Source of the DNA: Charina bottae
Lineage: Eukaryota; Chordata; Lepidosauria; Squamata; Charinaidae
NCBI GenBank assembly: GCA_023362775.1
Contig: JALMGJ010000005.1
Location: 90,170,421 to 90,234,420, forward strand
Direction of reading: 5' to 3'
Length of the DNA stretch: 64,000 bases
The notes beneath the pieces are model-generated. The model ran no database searches. It was given only the letters and a program-made list of their open reading frames with translations, and was not told the origin of the DNA. The position numbers were made by a program, and so were the translations under genes. Each line of letters opens with the position of its first letter. Positions within the stretch are counted from its first letter, which is position 1. Below, piece after piece: positions 31,462 through 42,104 of the stretch.

Positions 31462-34400
31462 GTTGTTGTTCAGTCGTTCAGTCGTGTCCGACTCTTCGTG
31501 ACCTCATGGACCATAGCACGCCAGGCCTTCCTGTCCTCCACTGTCTCTCGGAGTTTACTCAAATTCATGTTCATTACATCGGTGATGCTATCTAACCATC
31601 TCATCCTCTGACGTCCCCTTCTCCTTTTGCCTTCAGTCTTTCCCAGCATCAGGGTCTTTTCCAGTGAGTCCTCTCTTCTCATTAGGTGGCCAAAGTATTT
31701 GAGCTTCAGCTTCAGCATCTGTCCTTCCAATGAGCAGTCAGGGTTGATTTCCTTTAGGATTGACTGGTTTGACCTCCTTGCAGTCCAAGGGACTCTCAAG
31801 AGTCTTCTCCAGCACCACAGCTCGAAAGCATCAATTCTTCGGCGCTCAGCCTTCCTTATGGTCCAACTCTCACAGCCATACATTGCTACTGGAAAAACCA
31901 TAGCTTTAACTATACGGACCTTTGTCGGCAAGGTGATGTCTCTGCTTTTTAATATGCTGTCTAGGTTTGCCATAGCTTTCCTTCCAAGGAGCAAGCGTCT
32001 TTTAATTTCATGGCTGCAGTCACCGTCTGCGGTGATCTTGGAGCCCAAGAAAATGAAATCTGTCACTGCTTCCATTTCTTCCCCTTCTATTTGCCAGGAA
32101 GTGATGGGACCAGATGCCATGATCTGGGTTTTTTTAATGTTGAGTTTCAAGCCAGCTTTTGCACTCTCCTCTTTCACCCTCATCAAGAGGCTCTTTAGTT
32201 CCTCTTCACTTTCTGCCATTAGGGTGGTATCGTCTGCATATCTGAGGTTGTTGATATTTCTCCCGGCAATCTTAACTCCAGCTTGTGATTCATCCAGCCC
32301 GGCATTTCTCATGATGTACTCTGCATAAAAGTTAAATAAGCAGGGTGATAATATACAGCCTTGTCGTACTCCTTTCCCAATTTTGAACCAGTCGGTTGTT
32401 CCATGTCCGGTTCTAACTGTTGCTTCTTGACCCACATACAGGTTTCTCAGGAGACAGGTAAGGTGGTCTGGTACTCCCATCTCTTTAAGAATTTGCCACA
32501 GTTTGTTGTGATCCACACAATCAAAGGCTTTAGCGTAGTCAATGAAGCAGAAGTAGATGTTTTTCTGGAACTCTCTTGCTTTTTCCATGATCCAGCGAAT
32601 GTTGGCAATCTGATCTCTAGTTCCTCTGCCTCTTCGAAACCCAGCTTGCACTTCTGGTAGTTCTCGGTTCACATGCTGCTGAAGCCTAGCTTGTAGGATT
32701 TTGAGCATAACCTTGCTGGCATGTGAAATGAGCGCAATTGTACGGTAGTTTGAACATTCTTTGGCATTGCCTTTCTTTGGAATTGGAACGTAAACTGACC
32801 TTTTCCAATCCTGTGGCCACTGTTGAGTTTTCCAAATTTGTTGGCATATTGAGTGCAGCACTTTAACAGCATCATCTTTTAGGATTTTAAATAGCTCAGC
32901 TGGGATACTGTCTTCTCCGCTAGCTTTGTTGTTAGTAATGCTTCCTAAGGCCCACTTGACTTCACTCTCTAGGATGTCCGGCTCAAGGTCAGTGACCACA
33001 CCATCGTATTTATCAGGGATATTAAGATCTTTCTTGTATAGTTCTTCTGTGTATTCTTGCCACCTCTTCTTAATCTCTTCTGCTTCTGTTAGGTCCCTGC
33101 CTTTTTTGTCCTTTATCATGCCCATCTTTGCACAAAACGTTCCCTTGATATCTCCGATTTTCTTGAAGAGATCTCTAGTCTTCCCCATTCTATTGTTTTC
33201 CTCGATTTCTTTGCATTGTTCATTTAAGAAGGCCTTCTTATCTCTCCTTGCTATTCTCTGGAATTCTGCATTCAGTTGTTTATATCTTTCCCTTTCTCCC
33301 TTGCCTTTTGCTTCCCTTCTTTCCTCAGCTATTTGTAAAGCCTCATCAGTCAGCCACTTTGCTTTCTTGCATTTCTTTTTCTTTGGGATGGTTTTAGTTG
33401 CTGCCTCCTGTACAATGTTACGAACCTCCATCCATAGTTCTTCAGGCACTCTGTCTACCAGATCTAATCCTTTAAATCTATTCCTCACTTCCACTGTATA
33501 TTCATAAGGGATATGATTTAGGTCATACCTGATTGGTCTAGTGGTTTTCTCTACATTCTTCAATTTAAGCCTAAATTTTGCAATAAGAAGCTCATGATCT
33601 GAGCCACAGTCAGCTCCAGGTCTTGTTTTTGCTGATTGTATAGAGCTTCTCCATCTTTGGCTGCAAAGTATATAATCAATCTGATTTCGGTATTGACCAT
33701 CTGGTGATGTCCATGTGTAGAGTCGTCTCTTGTGTTGTTGGAAAAGAGTGTTTGCTATGACCAGCGTGTTCTCTTGACAAAACTCTATTAGCCTTTGCCC
33801 TGCTTCATTTTGTACTCCGAGGCCGAACCTGCCTGTTATTCCGGTTATTTTTTGACTTCCTACCTTAGCATTCCAGTCCCCTATGATGAAAAGGACATCT
33901 TTTTTTGGTGTTAGTTCTAGAAGGTGTTGTAGGTCTTCATAGAACCGGTCAACTTCAGTTTCTTTGGCATCAGTGGTTGGGGCATAGACTTGGATCACTG
34001 TGATGTTGAATGGTTTGCCTTGGATTCGAACTGAAAGCATTCTGTCGTTTTTGAGGTTGTACCCCAGTACTGCCTTTCCCACTCTTTTATTGACTATGAG
34101 AGCTACTCCATTTCTTCTAAGGGATTCTTGCCCACAGTAGTATATATAATGGTCTCCTGAATTAAATTCGCCCATTCCTGTCCATTTTAGTTCGCTGATT
34201 CCCAAGATGTCGATGTTCAATCTTGTCATCTCATGTTTGACCACATCCAGCTTACCTTGATTCATAGTTCTTACATTCCAGGTTCCTATGCAATATTGTT
34301 CTTTACAGCATCGGACTTTCCTTCCACTTCCAGACACATCCACAACTGAGCGTCCTTTCGGCTTTGGCCCAGCCATTTCACACTTTCTGGAGCTACTCGG

Positions 34401-34674
34401 AATTGCCCTCCGCTCTTCCCCAGTAGCATTTTGGACACCTTCCGACCTGAGGGGCTCATCTTCCGGCGTCATATCTTTTAGCCTTTTGATACTGTCCATG
34501 GGTTTTCTTGGCAAGGATACTGGAGTGGTTTGCCATTTCCTCCTCCAGTGGACCACGTTTTGTCAGAACTCTCCATCATGACCTGTTCTTCTTGACCTGA
34601 CTTCATTGAGTTACGCAAGCCCCTTCGCCACGACAAGGCAGTGATCCATGAAGGGGACCTTCATGGTCCCCTAG
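31462..34674 (-). mobile_element. Full-length BovB (RTE-clade) LINE, apparently intact
   Basis: The element is 3,213 bp and bounded by a perfect 9-bp direct repeat, tttacctat (31,453-31,461 and 34,675-34,683). On the minus strand it starts with a short leader (aggggaccatgaaggtcccc, a near-palindrome), holds one long open frame and ends gactgaacaacaaca, the simple 3' repeat typical of RTE LINEs. Length, single frame and tail all match BovB as known from squamates and ruminants. No stop or frameshift interrupts the frame. Confidence 0.93.
31470..34556 (-). CDS. BovB endonuclease-reverse transcriptase, uninterrupted
   Basis: Role in the family: target-primed reverse transcription of LINE RNA and of SINE RNAs with the same 3' end. 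Predicted 1,028 residues. Endonuclease, about 88-325: IGTWN (Asn94), SELKWTG (Glu122), YAPTTD, GDWNAKVG (Asp227, Asn229) and the SDH box at 319-321. RT, about 550-850: FIDYAKAFD at 671-679, GVRQGCILSP near 729-738 and the catalytic YADD at 773-776. The C-terminal region (ESWTIRKAERRRIDAFELWCW, then RRGRQRMRW) ends KSRTRLND. Every metal-binding residue I can check is present. The first ATG may not be the true start; Met98 is an alternative. Expression cannot be judged from sequence. Confidence 0.9.
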   Translation of the reverse strand: MVHWRRKWQTTPVSLPRKPMDSIKRLKDMTPEDEPLRSEGVQNATGEERRAIPSSSRKCEMAGPKPKGRSVVDVSGSGRKVRCCKEQYCIGTWNVRTMNQGKLDVVKHEMTRLNIDILGISELKWTGMGEFNSGDHYIYYCGQESLRRNGVALIVNKRVGKAVLGYNLKNDRMLSVRIQGKPFNITVIQVYAPTTDAKETEVDRFYEDLQHLLELTPKKDVLFIIGDWNAKVGSQKITGITGRFGLGVQNEAGQRLIEFCQENTLVIANTLFQQHKRRLYTWTSPDGQYRNQIDYILCSQRWRSSIQSAKTRPGADCGSDHELLIAKFRLKLKNVEKTTRPIRYDLNHIPYEYTVEVRNRFKGLDLVDRVPEELWMEVRNIVQEAATKTIPKKKKCKKAKWLTDEALQIAEERREAKGKGERERYKQLNAEFQRIARRDKKAFLNEQCKEIEENNRMGKTRDLFKKIGDIKGTFCAKMGMIKDKKGRDLTEAEEIKKRWQEYTEELYKKDLNIPDKYDGVVTDLEPDILESEVKWALGSITNNKASGEDSIPAELFKILKDDAVKVLHSICQQIWKTQQWPQDWKRSVYVPIPKKGNAKECSNYRTIALISHASKVMLKILQARLQQHVNRELPEVQAGFRRGRGTRDQIANIRWIMEKAREFQKNIYFCFIDYAKAFDCVDHNKLWQILKEMGVPDHLTCLLRNLYVGQEATVRTGHGTTDWFKIGKGVRQGCILSPCLFNFYAEYIMRNAGLDESQAGVKIAGRNINNLRYADDTTLMAESEEELKSLLMRVKEESAKAGLKLNIKKTQIMASGPITSWQIEGEEMEAVTDFIFLGSKITADGDCSHEIKRRLLLGRKAMANLDSILKSRDITLPTKVRIVKAMVFPVAMYGCESWTIRKAERRRIDAFELWCWRRLLRVPWTARRSNQSILKEINPDCSLEGQMLKLKLKYFGHLMRREDSLEKTLMLGKTEGKRRRGRQRMRWLDSITDVMNMNLSKLRETVEDRKAWRAMVHEVTKSRTRLND

Positions 34675-34683
34675 TTTACCTAT

Positions 34684-34738
34684 AGACCTTTACCTATAGA
34701 CCTTTACCTTTACATATAGACCTTTACCTATAGGTCAC
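34684..34738. repeat. Short minisatellite, unit about 16 bp
   Basis: Copies of tagacctttacctata in tandem next to the BovB 5' end. The unit overlaps the target-site repeat and the SINE tail motif ctttacct, so it probably arose by slippage of that tail. Confidence 0.75.
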
Positions 34739-34825
34739 GTATAATCTAATGCTGTGATCTGTGAGATCAACTCAAACTTTTCCAAGAAGTATTCCTAATC
34801 TGGTCCTTGGGAGCTCTGTTTAGAT

Positions 34826-34946
34826 CAGAGTTTCTCAACCTTGGCAACTTTAAGATGTGTGGACTTCAACTCCCAGAATTCCCCAGCCAGAATTCTGGGA
34901 GTTGAAGTCCACACATCTTAAAAGTTGCCAAGGCTGAGAAACACTG
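34826..34946. mobile_element. hAT-type palindromic MITE, 121 bp
   Basis: Almost the whole element is one inverted repeat: cagagtttctcaaccttggc to its complement, with cttcaactcccagaattc in each arm. A perfect 8-bp target duplication, gtttagat, lies at 34,818-34,825 and 34,947-34,954. It has no coding capacity. Confidence 0.9.
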
Positions 34947-35310
34947 GTTTAGATGTTATGGGCTAGTGTGACACCAGAAGAGAAGGCAGGGTGCTGCAGG
35001 GAGGGGGTAAAAAACCTTAAGCTGGGCACAATCATGACTGAATCCCCACCTTTTTACGCCAGACACCCCTGTGATGTGGCCTTTTGCATTTTGTCTGGGT
35101 TAACATCCTCAAAGCTAAATTGTACAGAATCCATTGGCATTTCCTTCCAAGTGAACAATGCTGATTTCATGCCCCACGCAAGTCCCACTGACTGAAACTG
35201 GGAAATGCAGAAGGCAAACAAACCCCAAAGGAAAAGCTTGCATTCTTTGACACACCGTGATTTGCATCAGGCCTTTGGCCTGCAAAGTCCACATTTTCCA
35301 ACTTTCCAAG

Positions 35311-35513
35311 CAGAGCTTTCCAAACTTTTCATGTTGGTGACACACTTTTTAGACATGCATCATTTCATGACACACTCTTACAGCAGGGCACAAGGCAGGC
35401 ACTAGGACCTGCGTGGAATCCTGGCAGGGCTTGGAGGCAGCAGCAGCCGCGACACACCCAAACACTGCAGCCTACACACTAACGTGTCCCGACACACAGT
35501 TTGGAAAGCTCTG
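35311..35513. mobile_element. hAT-type miniature element, family A
   Basis: Ends cagagctttccaaactttt and agtttggaaagctctg; interior close to the 9.2-kb copy (gacacactcttacagca, aaggcaggcactaggacctg). No matching 8-bp flanks are visible, so one flank may have been altered. Confidence 0.8.
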
Positions 35514-35879
35514 AAGGAAACGATGATGAGTTGCAGTTGCTTTTTCCCTGTGGGTTTTGGATCCTTCTGTGGCATTTGCTTTTTGATTCTGAACAAGCCA
35601 GGTTTTAGCAGGTTGCTTGGAGCTTCTGTGTTTCCCTTTTAAATGCAAAGAATAAAACTTACGGCATGTCTGTTTCCAAAAGGCAGGTAACCCTGGATTT
35701 TTAAATGGATCTAGCCACCCCCCTTCCGTGAGGATTAGACAACTCTCCCCTATTTTGATTATGACCCCCCACCACCACTTTTACATTAAATGATTAGGAT
35801 TTGAGAGGGACGAGATAAATTAGTCCTATCAAGTCGTGGAGTAAATATAAACTCTTGAGCCAAGCAAAGCCGCGTTTGG

Positions 35880-38060
35880 CTTTTGTGTGAACCGGGCAGC
35901 CGTGTTTACTGGGCGTCTGAAATCTCAAGGCAGGAGCGAGCAGGCCACCTGCAAGAAGAATAGATCCCCGGGTGGAAACTTTCGCCAACTCTCTCGCATC
36001 AGCGACAGAAGCCCCTCAAAGCGAAGAGAGAACTTCAGCGGACAGAACTGGCGGCGTCCCGAAGAGCGCCCGCGTAGCCGATGCGCGCAGCGATGGTTTC
36101 TCCGCCGGCCCGTTTATCGATTACCTATCGATGGGTGGCCGGCGAAGAAGCCATTGCGAAAGGCTAGGTCCGCTCCCCACCGCGTCCCTTTGTTCTTCCA
36201 GGGACGCGGTGCAAGCCGGTGGCGCGTTCCTGCCTTCCTTCCTTGGGCGTCCGCCAGATTGATTAGAAGCCTTTCCGCCTCTTCTCATCGTCGGACCAAA
36301 GTCTCTGCTTTCCCGGGGTTTCAATTATTTAGCAGGCTTAATGTGCTTGTGCAGATCCTGGCTGCGAAAATCCGGACCGCAGCTAGGTAGCACGAGGCGG
36401 GGTGGGGTGGGGAGAGAGCTTGCCCCGCTGCCCAAATCTTTTGTTTAGCGTTAAGACCCCGAGACGCCGATACAGGACCGGCGTCTCTTTCCTACTCCAG
36501 CTTTGCGCTCTCCGGCTGGGGGGACCCGGCCAGGACGGAGCCTTGGGCGGTGCAGGTGTTATAGTTCCCTGGGTGTTCGCACGTTGACTTCGCGAGCTTG
36601 GGAAGGATCGGGCGCACTGCAGCACCGTCTTAAGGCCTTTGGGTGCGCTTTCACAGCGGAACACTCTTGGGTGGGGTTAACCCGACTCGCATCAACCCGG
36701 GTGCAGAAGAGGCGGGGGGGGGGGGGCGCATTCGCGCTTGCTAAGGTTAGCCCTAATTGGCTTTGGGGAAGAGATTATCCCTACGGTCCTGGCGGCTGAA
36801 TTCGGCAGCCAGGCCGAAGCGGTTTGTGTGAACGCAGCCGCGGCGTCCCTGGAAGAGGCCCGGGCTTTTGCATTCGGGCTAGCCCAAGGCGACGTCCTCC
36901 CTTTCCCTCCCCACGACCTCAGGTTGGAGGGAACCCGCCCTCCCCATTTCCCCTTTAACCCCGCAACGGGGCCGGGACCGCAGCGGGCCCCGCGAGTTGC
37001 AGCCTGGCGCCCTGCCCCTCCTGCCCAGCGCCCTGCCCGGGGACTTATTCATTCGCGGAGGGAGGGAGGGGCGAGAGGAGGCTGCTGCCCGTCCATTCGT
37101 CGCCTGGCCCGCACGAGCGCAGCAGCTCCGCCGCCAGGAGCTCAGCGGGGCCCGCCTGCCTTCCGCGGCCAGTGCCCGCTTGCCTCGGAGCGCCCCAGGC
37201 GGCGGCCGACCGCAGGCGCAGCCGAGCGGAGCGCAGCGCTCCAACGGGGTCCCCGGCTAGGCAGCCAGAAGCCGCTTCGCCACTTCTCCTGCCCCGCCCG
37301 ACGCGCGTCTCGCTCGCTCGCTCGCTCGCGTGGCCGGAGCCGGAGATCGACGCGGGTGTGCGCGGAGGCTGCAACGCGGCTCCGAATTGCCCCACTTCGC
37401 GGCTGCCGAGCCAGCGGGCGGCAGGTGGCTCTTGGCGCGTTTTCCCCGCCGCGCGTCCGCAGCGCTCCTTCCCCCGCCGATCTATGCGGGCGAGAGCGGC
37501 GGGGAGAAGCCGACGCGGAGCGGGCAGCCCTTCTCACGACCGTGAAAGGGAACCCGCGCGCCGGCAGCCAGACCCGAGTTTTGCCCGGGCCGTTTTTGGT
37601 AACAAGTGCGCATCCGATTATGGGGCGCCCGGATTGAGGCACGGGCAGGGGCCGCCCCAGCAGGGTCGAACCCGCGCAAGAGGGAGCCTCGGGCGGGGAG
37701 GAAGGAACGAAGCAGCTGCGCGGGTGGCCGAGCCAGCCTCTTCCCGAAGAACGTGCGGATTATTGCAGCCCGGGAAGATGCCTTTCGCCAGATGGGCCCT
37801 GAGTCTCGCCGTCGTGTGCGAAGGTAAGGCGGCGGGGGGGACCAGGCGCCAACGGGGCTGGGGAAGGGGGCGCGCTGGGATTTTGAGCCGGCCCCACTCG
37901 GGCAATACAACGCGGAGAAGTTCTCCCTTGACTTCGCGCCGACTTGAGTGCAGCCAAAGTCGCGGAAACCTGCAAAGTGCGCGCAGCAGGGACGAAATGA
38001 AGGACCAGGGAAGAACTTGCAGAAAAAATCGCCCCTGCGTAGATTTCTCCTGGGGGACCC
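35880..38060 (+). promoter_or_regulatory. CpG island, probable promoter and first exon region
   Basis: GC content and CpG density rise sharply from about 35.88 kb and fall after about 38.06 kb, unlike anything else in the window. It holds GC boxes, a (CTCG)n run at 37,311-37,330, a run of about 14 G near 36,712-36,726, and two ATCGAT sites at 36,117-36,133. No clear TATA box is seen, which is usual for CpG-island promoters. Long open frames on both strands are expected in such GC-rich DNA and are not evidence of protein. Transcription direction is inferred from the exon at 37,778. Confidence 0.7.
37778..37823 (+). CDS. Putative first coding exon (signal-peptide start) of an unnamed gene
   Basis: ATG at 37,778 lies in a good context (gggaagATGc, A at -3). 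It encodes MPFARWALSLAVVCE, with a hydrophobic core suited to a signal peptide, then one base of the next codon before a consensus donor AAG|GTAAGG (donor at 37,824). A short exon 1 ending in phase 1 just after the signal peptide is common for secreted and receptor proteins. The rest of the gene is not in the window, so intron 1 would exceed 26 kb. I do not recognise the gene, and 15 residues are too few to name it. The alternative is a chance ATG-donor pair within the CpG island. Confidence 0.5.
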
Positions 38061-39340
38061 GCCTTGGTTTGTGCCTGTTTTTTTGGGGGGAGACCTCCCC
38101 CAGCAAAGTCTCCTTGGACATCCTGGCTCTTGCTCCTGATAGCTTAACGGAGCGAGCCCACGTTGGGGCCGACACCCAAGGAACCTGGTGTAGGATAGAT
38201 AGCTTTAAAATGCTTAATTTATACTCGGTTTGGGCTCTCAGAAGGGTGATAGACTATGCAAACATATGCGCGCTCTATAATTCGTCATTTCAAGCAAATT
38301 GCATTCAAAAAGGCAGGGGGAATTAGAGTGAGTTCCTGGCTTTTACGAAAACTTTCGTGTATATATATATATATATATATATATATTCCTTCCTTCCTTT
38401 CTTGCCATTATCAGATTAAATTGGCTTCAGGTTGATACAAGATGACAAGATGAAAAGTTATTGGCTGGCCATGCAGATGATGCTACCCGCAGCTGTTTTG
38501 TTTCTAAGGCAAACAGAAAAAAATCCATTATCTGCTTCCCTTCCATCTGGCATTGTTTGCCAAAGCGTCCTGATGCTTATATGAGTAAATCAGAGTTGGG
38601 GTGTTGTAGAAAAACTTGTTTGCACTCTCCTGGAGTGGCAGTCTCATTCAAATCATTAAAAAGAACTCAAAACAAAAACAAAAAAAAAATACCTATTTGG
38701 GGAAATAGTTGTGGTAGATAGCCTTCTGTTTTATTTCCTGTTAGGTTAAAATTATTCTTTTTAACTCTTCTGCCTGGCTCAGATTGCCACCAGTTAAAGT
38801 TTTAGTTTTTAAAAAATGAAGTTTGGATTTCATTCTTGGAAGTGCGGGTGGCTCGCACAAGCCTCTTGTTGCCTTGCACGTTTCTTGCTCCAGTTTTCCA
38901 GGCAAAGTGATCTTCTTTGCTGACTCTCTGGATCTCCATTTGTTCCTGGGACATTGTGGAGAATCTGCATCAAGGGATGCAAATGGATCAAAGACTGCAT
39001 TGTCCCTTTTGTGTTTCAGATTGCCCAAAGTACGGAATCTGAACATTTACCCAAACGGGTTATAGCGGTCTTTCTGTTCTTGTTATTATGTATATCAAGC
39101 TTACATTTTAATATTGGACACTAGGAGATCTGGGCTAGTGAAGAACAAAAGGCAAAAAACCTCTTCATTCTACTTCTCTCATTCTTTCCCCAGAACGGGT
39201 TTGTATTTTTGGATACACCTGTTCACGGCCGTGAATATACTCCCCCCCCCCAAATATTCTTAATATAATACATTCTGAATCTTAGCCTTAATTTTAATAT
39301 TCTGATTCATATTTATTATGCAGTTATTTGATTACAGCAG
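38061..39340. other. Putative intron 1 sequence, nothing further recognised
   Basis: Includes a (TA)n(CTTC)n microsatellite at 38,359-38,403. No exon with paired splice sites could be supported. Confidence 0.4.
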
Positions 39341-39386
39341 TCTGTAGCTTGAATCATGTCAACTGGATTTCTATTTTCTTAGTGGA

Positions 39387-39420
39387 AACGTTTCGCTCCT
39401 TATCCAAGGAGCTTCTTCAG
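39387..39420 (-). ncRNA. Hammerhead-ribozyme-like core
   Basis: CTGAAGA, stem II ctcctt-ggat-aaggag, then cGAAACGTT. It has CGAAAC where the 10.5-kb copies have TGAAAC. Confidence 0.55.
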
Positions 39421-39517
39421 TCTGAGCAAAGTTGGTAAGGGAATCCTAAATATGTTCCTAGGTAGCTGTGTGACCTTACACCTGGGGCTAGGTCATGGTT
39501 ATATTGAGATGTAATTT

Positions 39518-39853
39518 TTAAGTCCTTTTATCATCTAATGGAGGGTCGTTAAAAACACCATGCTGCTGTTGAGCTTCTGAAATGGTCTTAATCTTCCTAG
39601 GCACAGAAGACAACACGGGGAGGAAGATGGGGGAGAGTTTGTGCCTGAGGCCCCCACCTCTATTCAAGGAAGGATTTTCCAAGTTGGCATAAATGGATTC
39701 CTTGACCCCTCTCTCAAACCACCTATCTTCTCTGTCTAAAATGTGAACATTAATGTCCTCAAATGAGTGTCCTTTTTCTTTTAGATGAAGATAAACTGCT
39801 GACTCTGGTCCTGTGGTGTTATTTCTCCTGTGTTGTGCCATCCTCCTGTACAT
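39518..39853 (-). pseudogene. PLE GIY-YIG domain, C-terminal remnant
   Basis: The 111-codon frame begins after the YIG motif (MYRRMAQHRR) and keeps the Glu of ERGVKESIYA and the LNRGGG tail. The upstream part, still in frame to the insertion point, includes the GETKQP region. It lacks the GIY residues and all of the RT. Confidence 0.82.
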
Positions 39854-39904
39854 AGGTTGTTTGGTTTCTCCAATGTAGAGTTCAGAGCACTCCTACAGCA
39901 GCCG

Positions 39905-39992
39905 CCTCTAAACTGAATATAACTAACTAAATAAACTAAATAAATAAACTAACTAACTAAATAAACTAACTAACTAAATAAATAAATAAACT
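39905..39992. repeat. (ACTAAATAA)n-type tandem repeat
   Basis: Mixed units of aactaact and aaataaat follow the PLE fragment directly. Confidence 0.8.
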
Positions 39993-42104
39993 GAATATGG
40001 AGAAATGCACAACTTGAATCCAGAAAGTGAAAAGATATTTTAAAATTGTTTTGCTCCGCTTCCCTGCGCGATTAATGAAATGTATAGTAAATACTTACTC
40101 AGAAACGAGTTTCCTACTTTTCAGGTGTTTGCAGTTTTAACTTTGAGGCATGCTTGACTCCTGGTGACTTTATTAATATCTCTCCATATATATATTTGGC
40201 AACAGATGTCCTTTGTTTGTTTCCACCTTGATCTTCTAGTGGTCTCCCTAAGCAGGACTGATTCTGCCTCATTTTATTCATTAGTAATTTCTTAGCAAAC
40301 AAGCAAAGGATTGGCTGAGTACGAATTGCAAGACCCTTTGTTTTGATACATGGAAAGCTATTAGGAACAGTTTTATAAATTGTGCTCTAAAAGTATTTTT
40401 AAATCTGAGCAGTGTCACTTTTGAATAGAGTTGATGTGCAATATAAATGTTTTGGGTGTTCTGTTTTTAATATATATGGTGTGGGTTCTGTTAACAAGGT
40501 CAGCCAATGGATCACAGGCTCATTCATGCTGGGAAGACATCATTCCAGAAGATACCAGTAATGACTTTTAAGATCTAGGTGGAAAGGGAAAAGCTGATGA
40601 ATGTAGAAATCCCAGCTCTGTGGCTTTTATGTTAGAATAGTGGGTGTTCCAGGTTTGATGGGGAAAGAAAGGATGCATTGATTATAGAAAGAAAAAACAA
40701 CAACAATAAATCAGGGGAACATTCTCCCACACTAAAATGAGTGAAAGGTGTGCTATAGCATTCATGCTGTGGATTTGGAGGCTGTACTGTGGAATTAAAA
40801 ATGCAGCATGTGTGCATTTATACTTGACGGTTTGTGCTTTTGAACTTTACAAACGTCGCTTGGCTTCCTCGCTCCAAGGGACAGCATTGCTTAGTCCTTC
40901 AGCAAACCGGGGGTACTCAGTGGGGGATCTGGGGGTAGCCATGTCCCAGGATACCTCCCTCAGTGCCTGCCAAGTCTTACTTTTTGTTTACATTTGTTCA
41001 ACGAATATTTTAATCTTAAGGGAACAAGAGAGAGAAGCCAGCATGTTGCAAAGCAGAGCGCCACCCTCCAGCGTCTCCTCTGGCCGGCCCCAAAGGCATC
41101 CCATAAGCTGTGTTATAAAATCAGAATGCTGCAGGGAGGGGGTGGAATTGCAGACCAGGTCTTCATTCGGAAGTATTTTCATCTGGTCAGGAAAAGAACC
41201 ATGTAAACTGGAGACATTAGGACAAATGTCAAGTAGCATTCCAGGAAACCTGTGCTTTGTAAGTGGGTATGGCCCCCTTGAGGGCCATTTTGTGAGGGTG
41301 CCCACAACAGATTCTCGGCGTAAGGCATTCCTGATCATAAACCTTTGAGGAGGTTTTATCTCGCGCAGGAAGCATTTAGGAATCTCTATCCATTCCCTTA
41401 AGAGACTCTTCAATATGGTTTAATTCAAAAGCAACCCTATGAAGACGGAGGCCCAGAGTCAGTTGATGTGAGCTGAGCATATTCTAAAAGGGGATGGGAG
41501 GTCCCATTTTTTCTAGCTTCATTTTGGCCCAAATCTCATTCTTTTTTACCCATAGGACCCTAATCATGGCAAAATACAATGATTTGTTAAGGTTTTGTGG
41601 GGGTTTTGTTGTCATTCAGAAATCAGAGAAAGTGTAATAGAATAAATGCGTGAAACAATATCCAACTTTTTCCAGCCAGGTTTCCAGTGTTGTCACCTCC
41701 TGGATTCCACATGCACCGTCAAATCTCTCTTAATTTTCTTGTTCCCAGGAGAGTGAATGCCAGAATTTTTATGCTCTTATTAGTTCAACATCTTCCTCCA
41801 AATCACCTTGATTGAAGAGCCCTGATAAAACTCTGCTTAGAAACCAGAGCTGTCAGCCACAAACCTTGGCCGCTTCTCTCACTTTTGCAGTTTTCTAGGG
41901 AACTTGAAGAAAAATAATCAGCTTCTTCAGACTCATTGGCTACGTCCTCCAAATTCCAGATCACCAGTGAAGCATGTGAAAAGTTCAGGACTGATACATT
42001 TCAAAAGATCCCTGAGTCTCACTTTGGATAAATTGGATGGATAATCCTACTCTGTATACTGAAGAACCGAATCCCAGCTCTGTGATGAGTGGACTTGTAA
42101 AATA
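39993..42104. other. Putative intron; no gene recognised
   Basis: A 203-codon frame on the plus strand (40,737-41,348) and a 141-codon frame on the minus strand (40,988-41,413) overlap. Neither shows a domain or plausible composition, so neither is called. No repeat family identified. Confidence 0.35.

Larger units (their letters stand above)
39341..39893 (-). mobile_element. Penelope-like element, single 5'-truncated copy
   Basis: Same family as the inverted dimer at 10.5 kb but in one orientation only: GIY-YIG C-terminal part, 3' region and hammerhead-like core. An 8-bp direct repeat, tacagcag, flanks it at 39,333-39,340 and 39,894-39,901. It shows what a simple insertion of this family looks like. 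Confidence 0.87.

Noticed and set aside
31627..33507. Open frames of 233 and 193 codons opposite the BovB gene
   Set aside because: They are antisense shadows of the 1,028-codon BovB frame. The same antisense pattern is seen over the other RTE copies.
35115..35405. Small frames on both strands around 35.1-35.4 kb as a short gene
   Set aside because: They run into the hAT family A element and have no motif.
36738..38326. Long open frames (299, 384 and 185 codons) on both strands in the CpG island
   Set aside because: GC-rich DNA has few stop codons. The frames overlap on both strands, have low-complexity Arg/Ala/Pro/Gly composition and cross the probable splice donor at 37,824.
40737..41413. 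Overlapping frames of 203 and 141 codons
   Set aside because: Opposite strands, no motif, no splice or promoter support; length is within chance for 64 kb.
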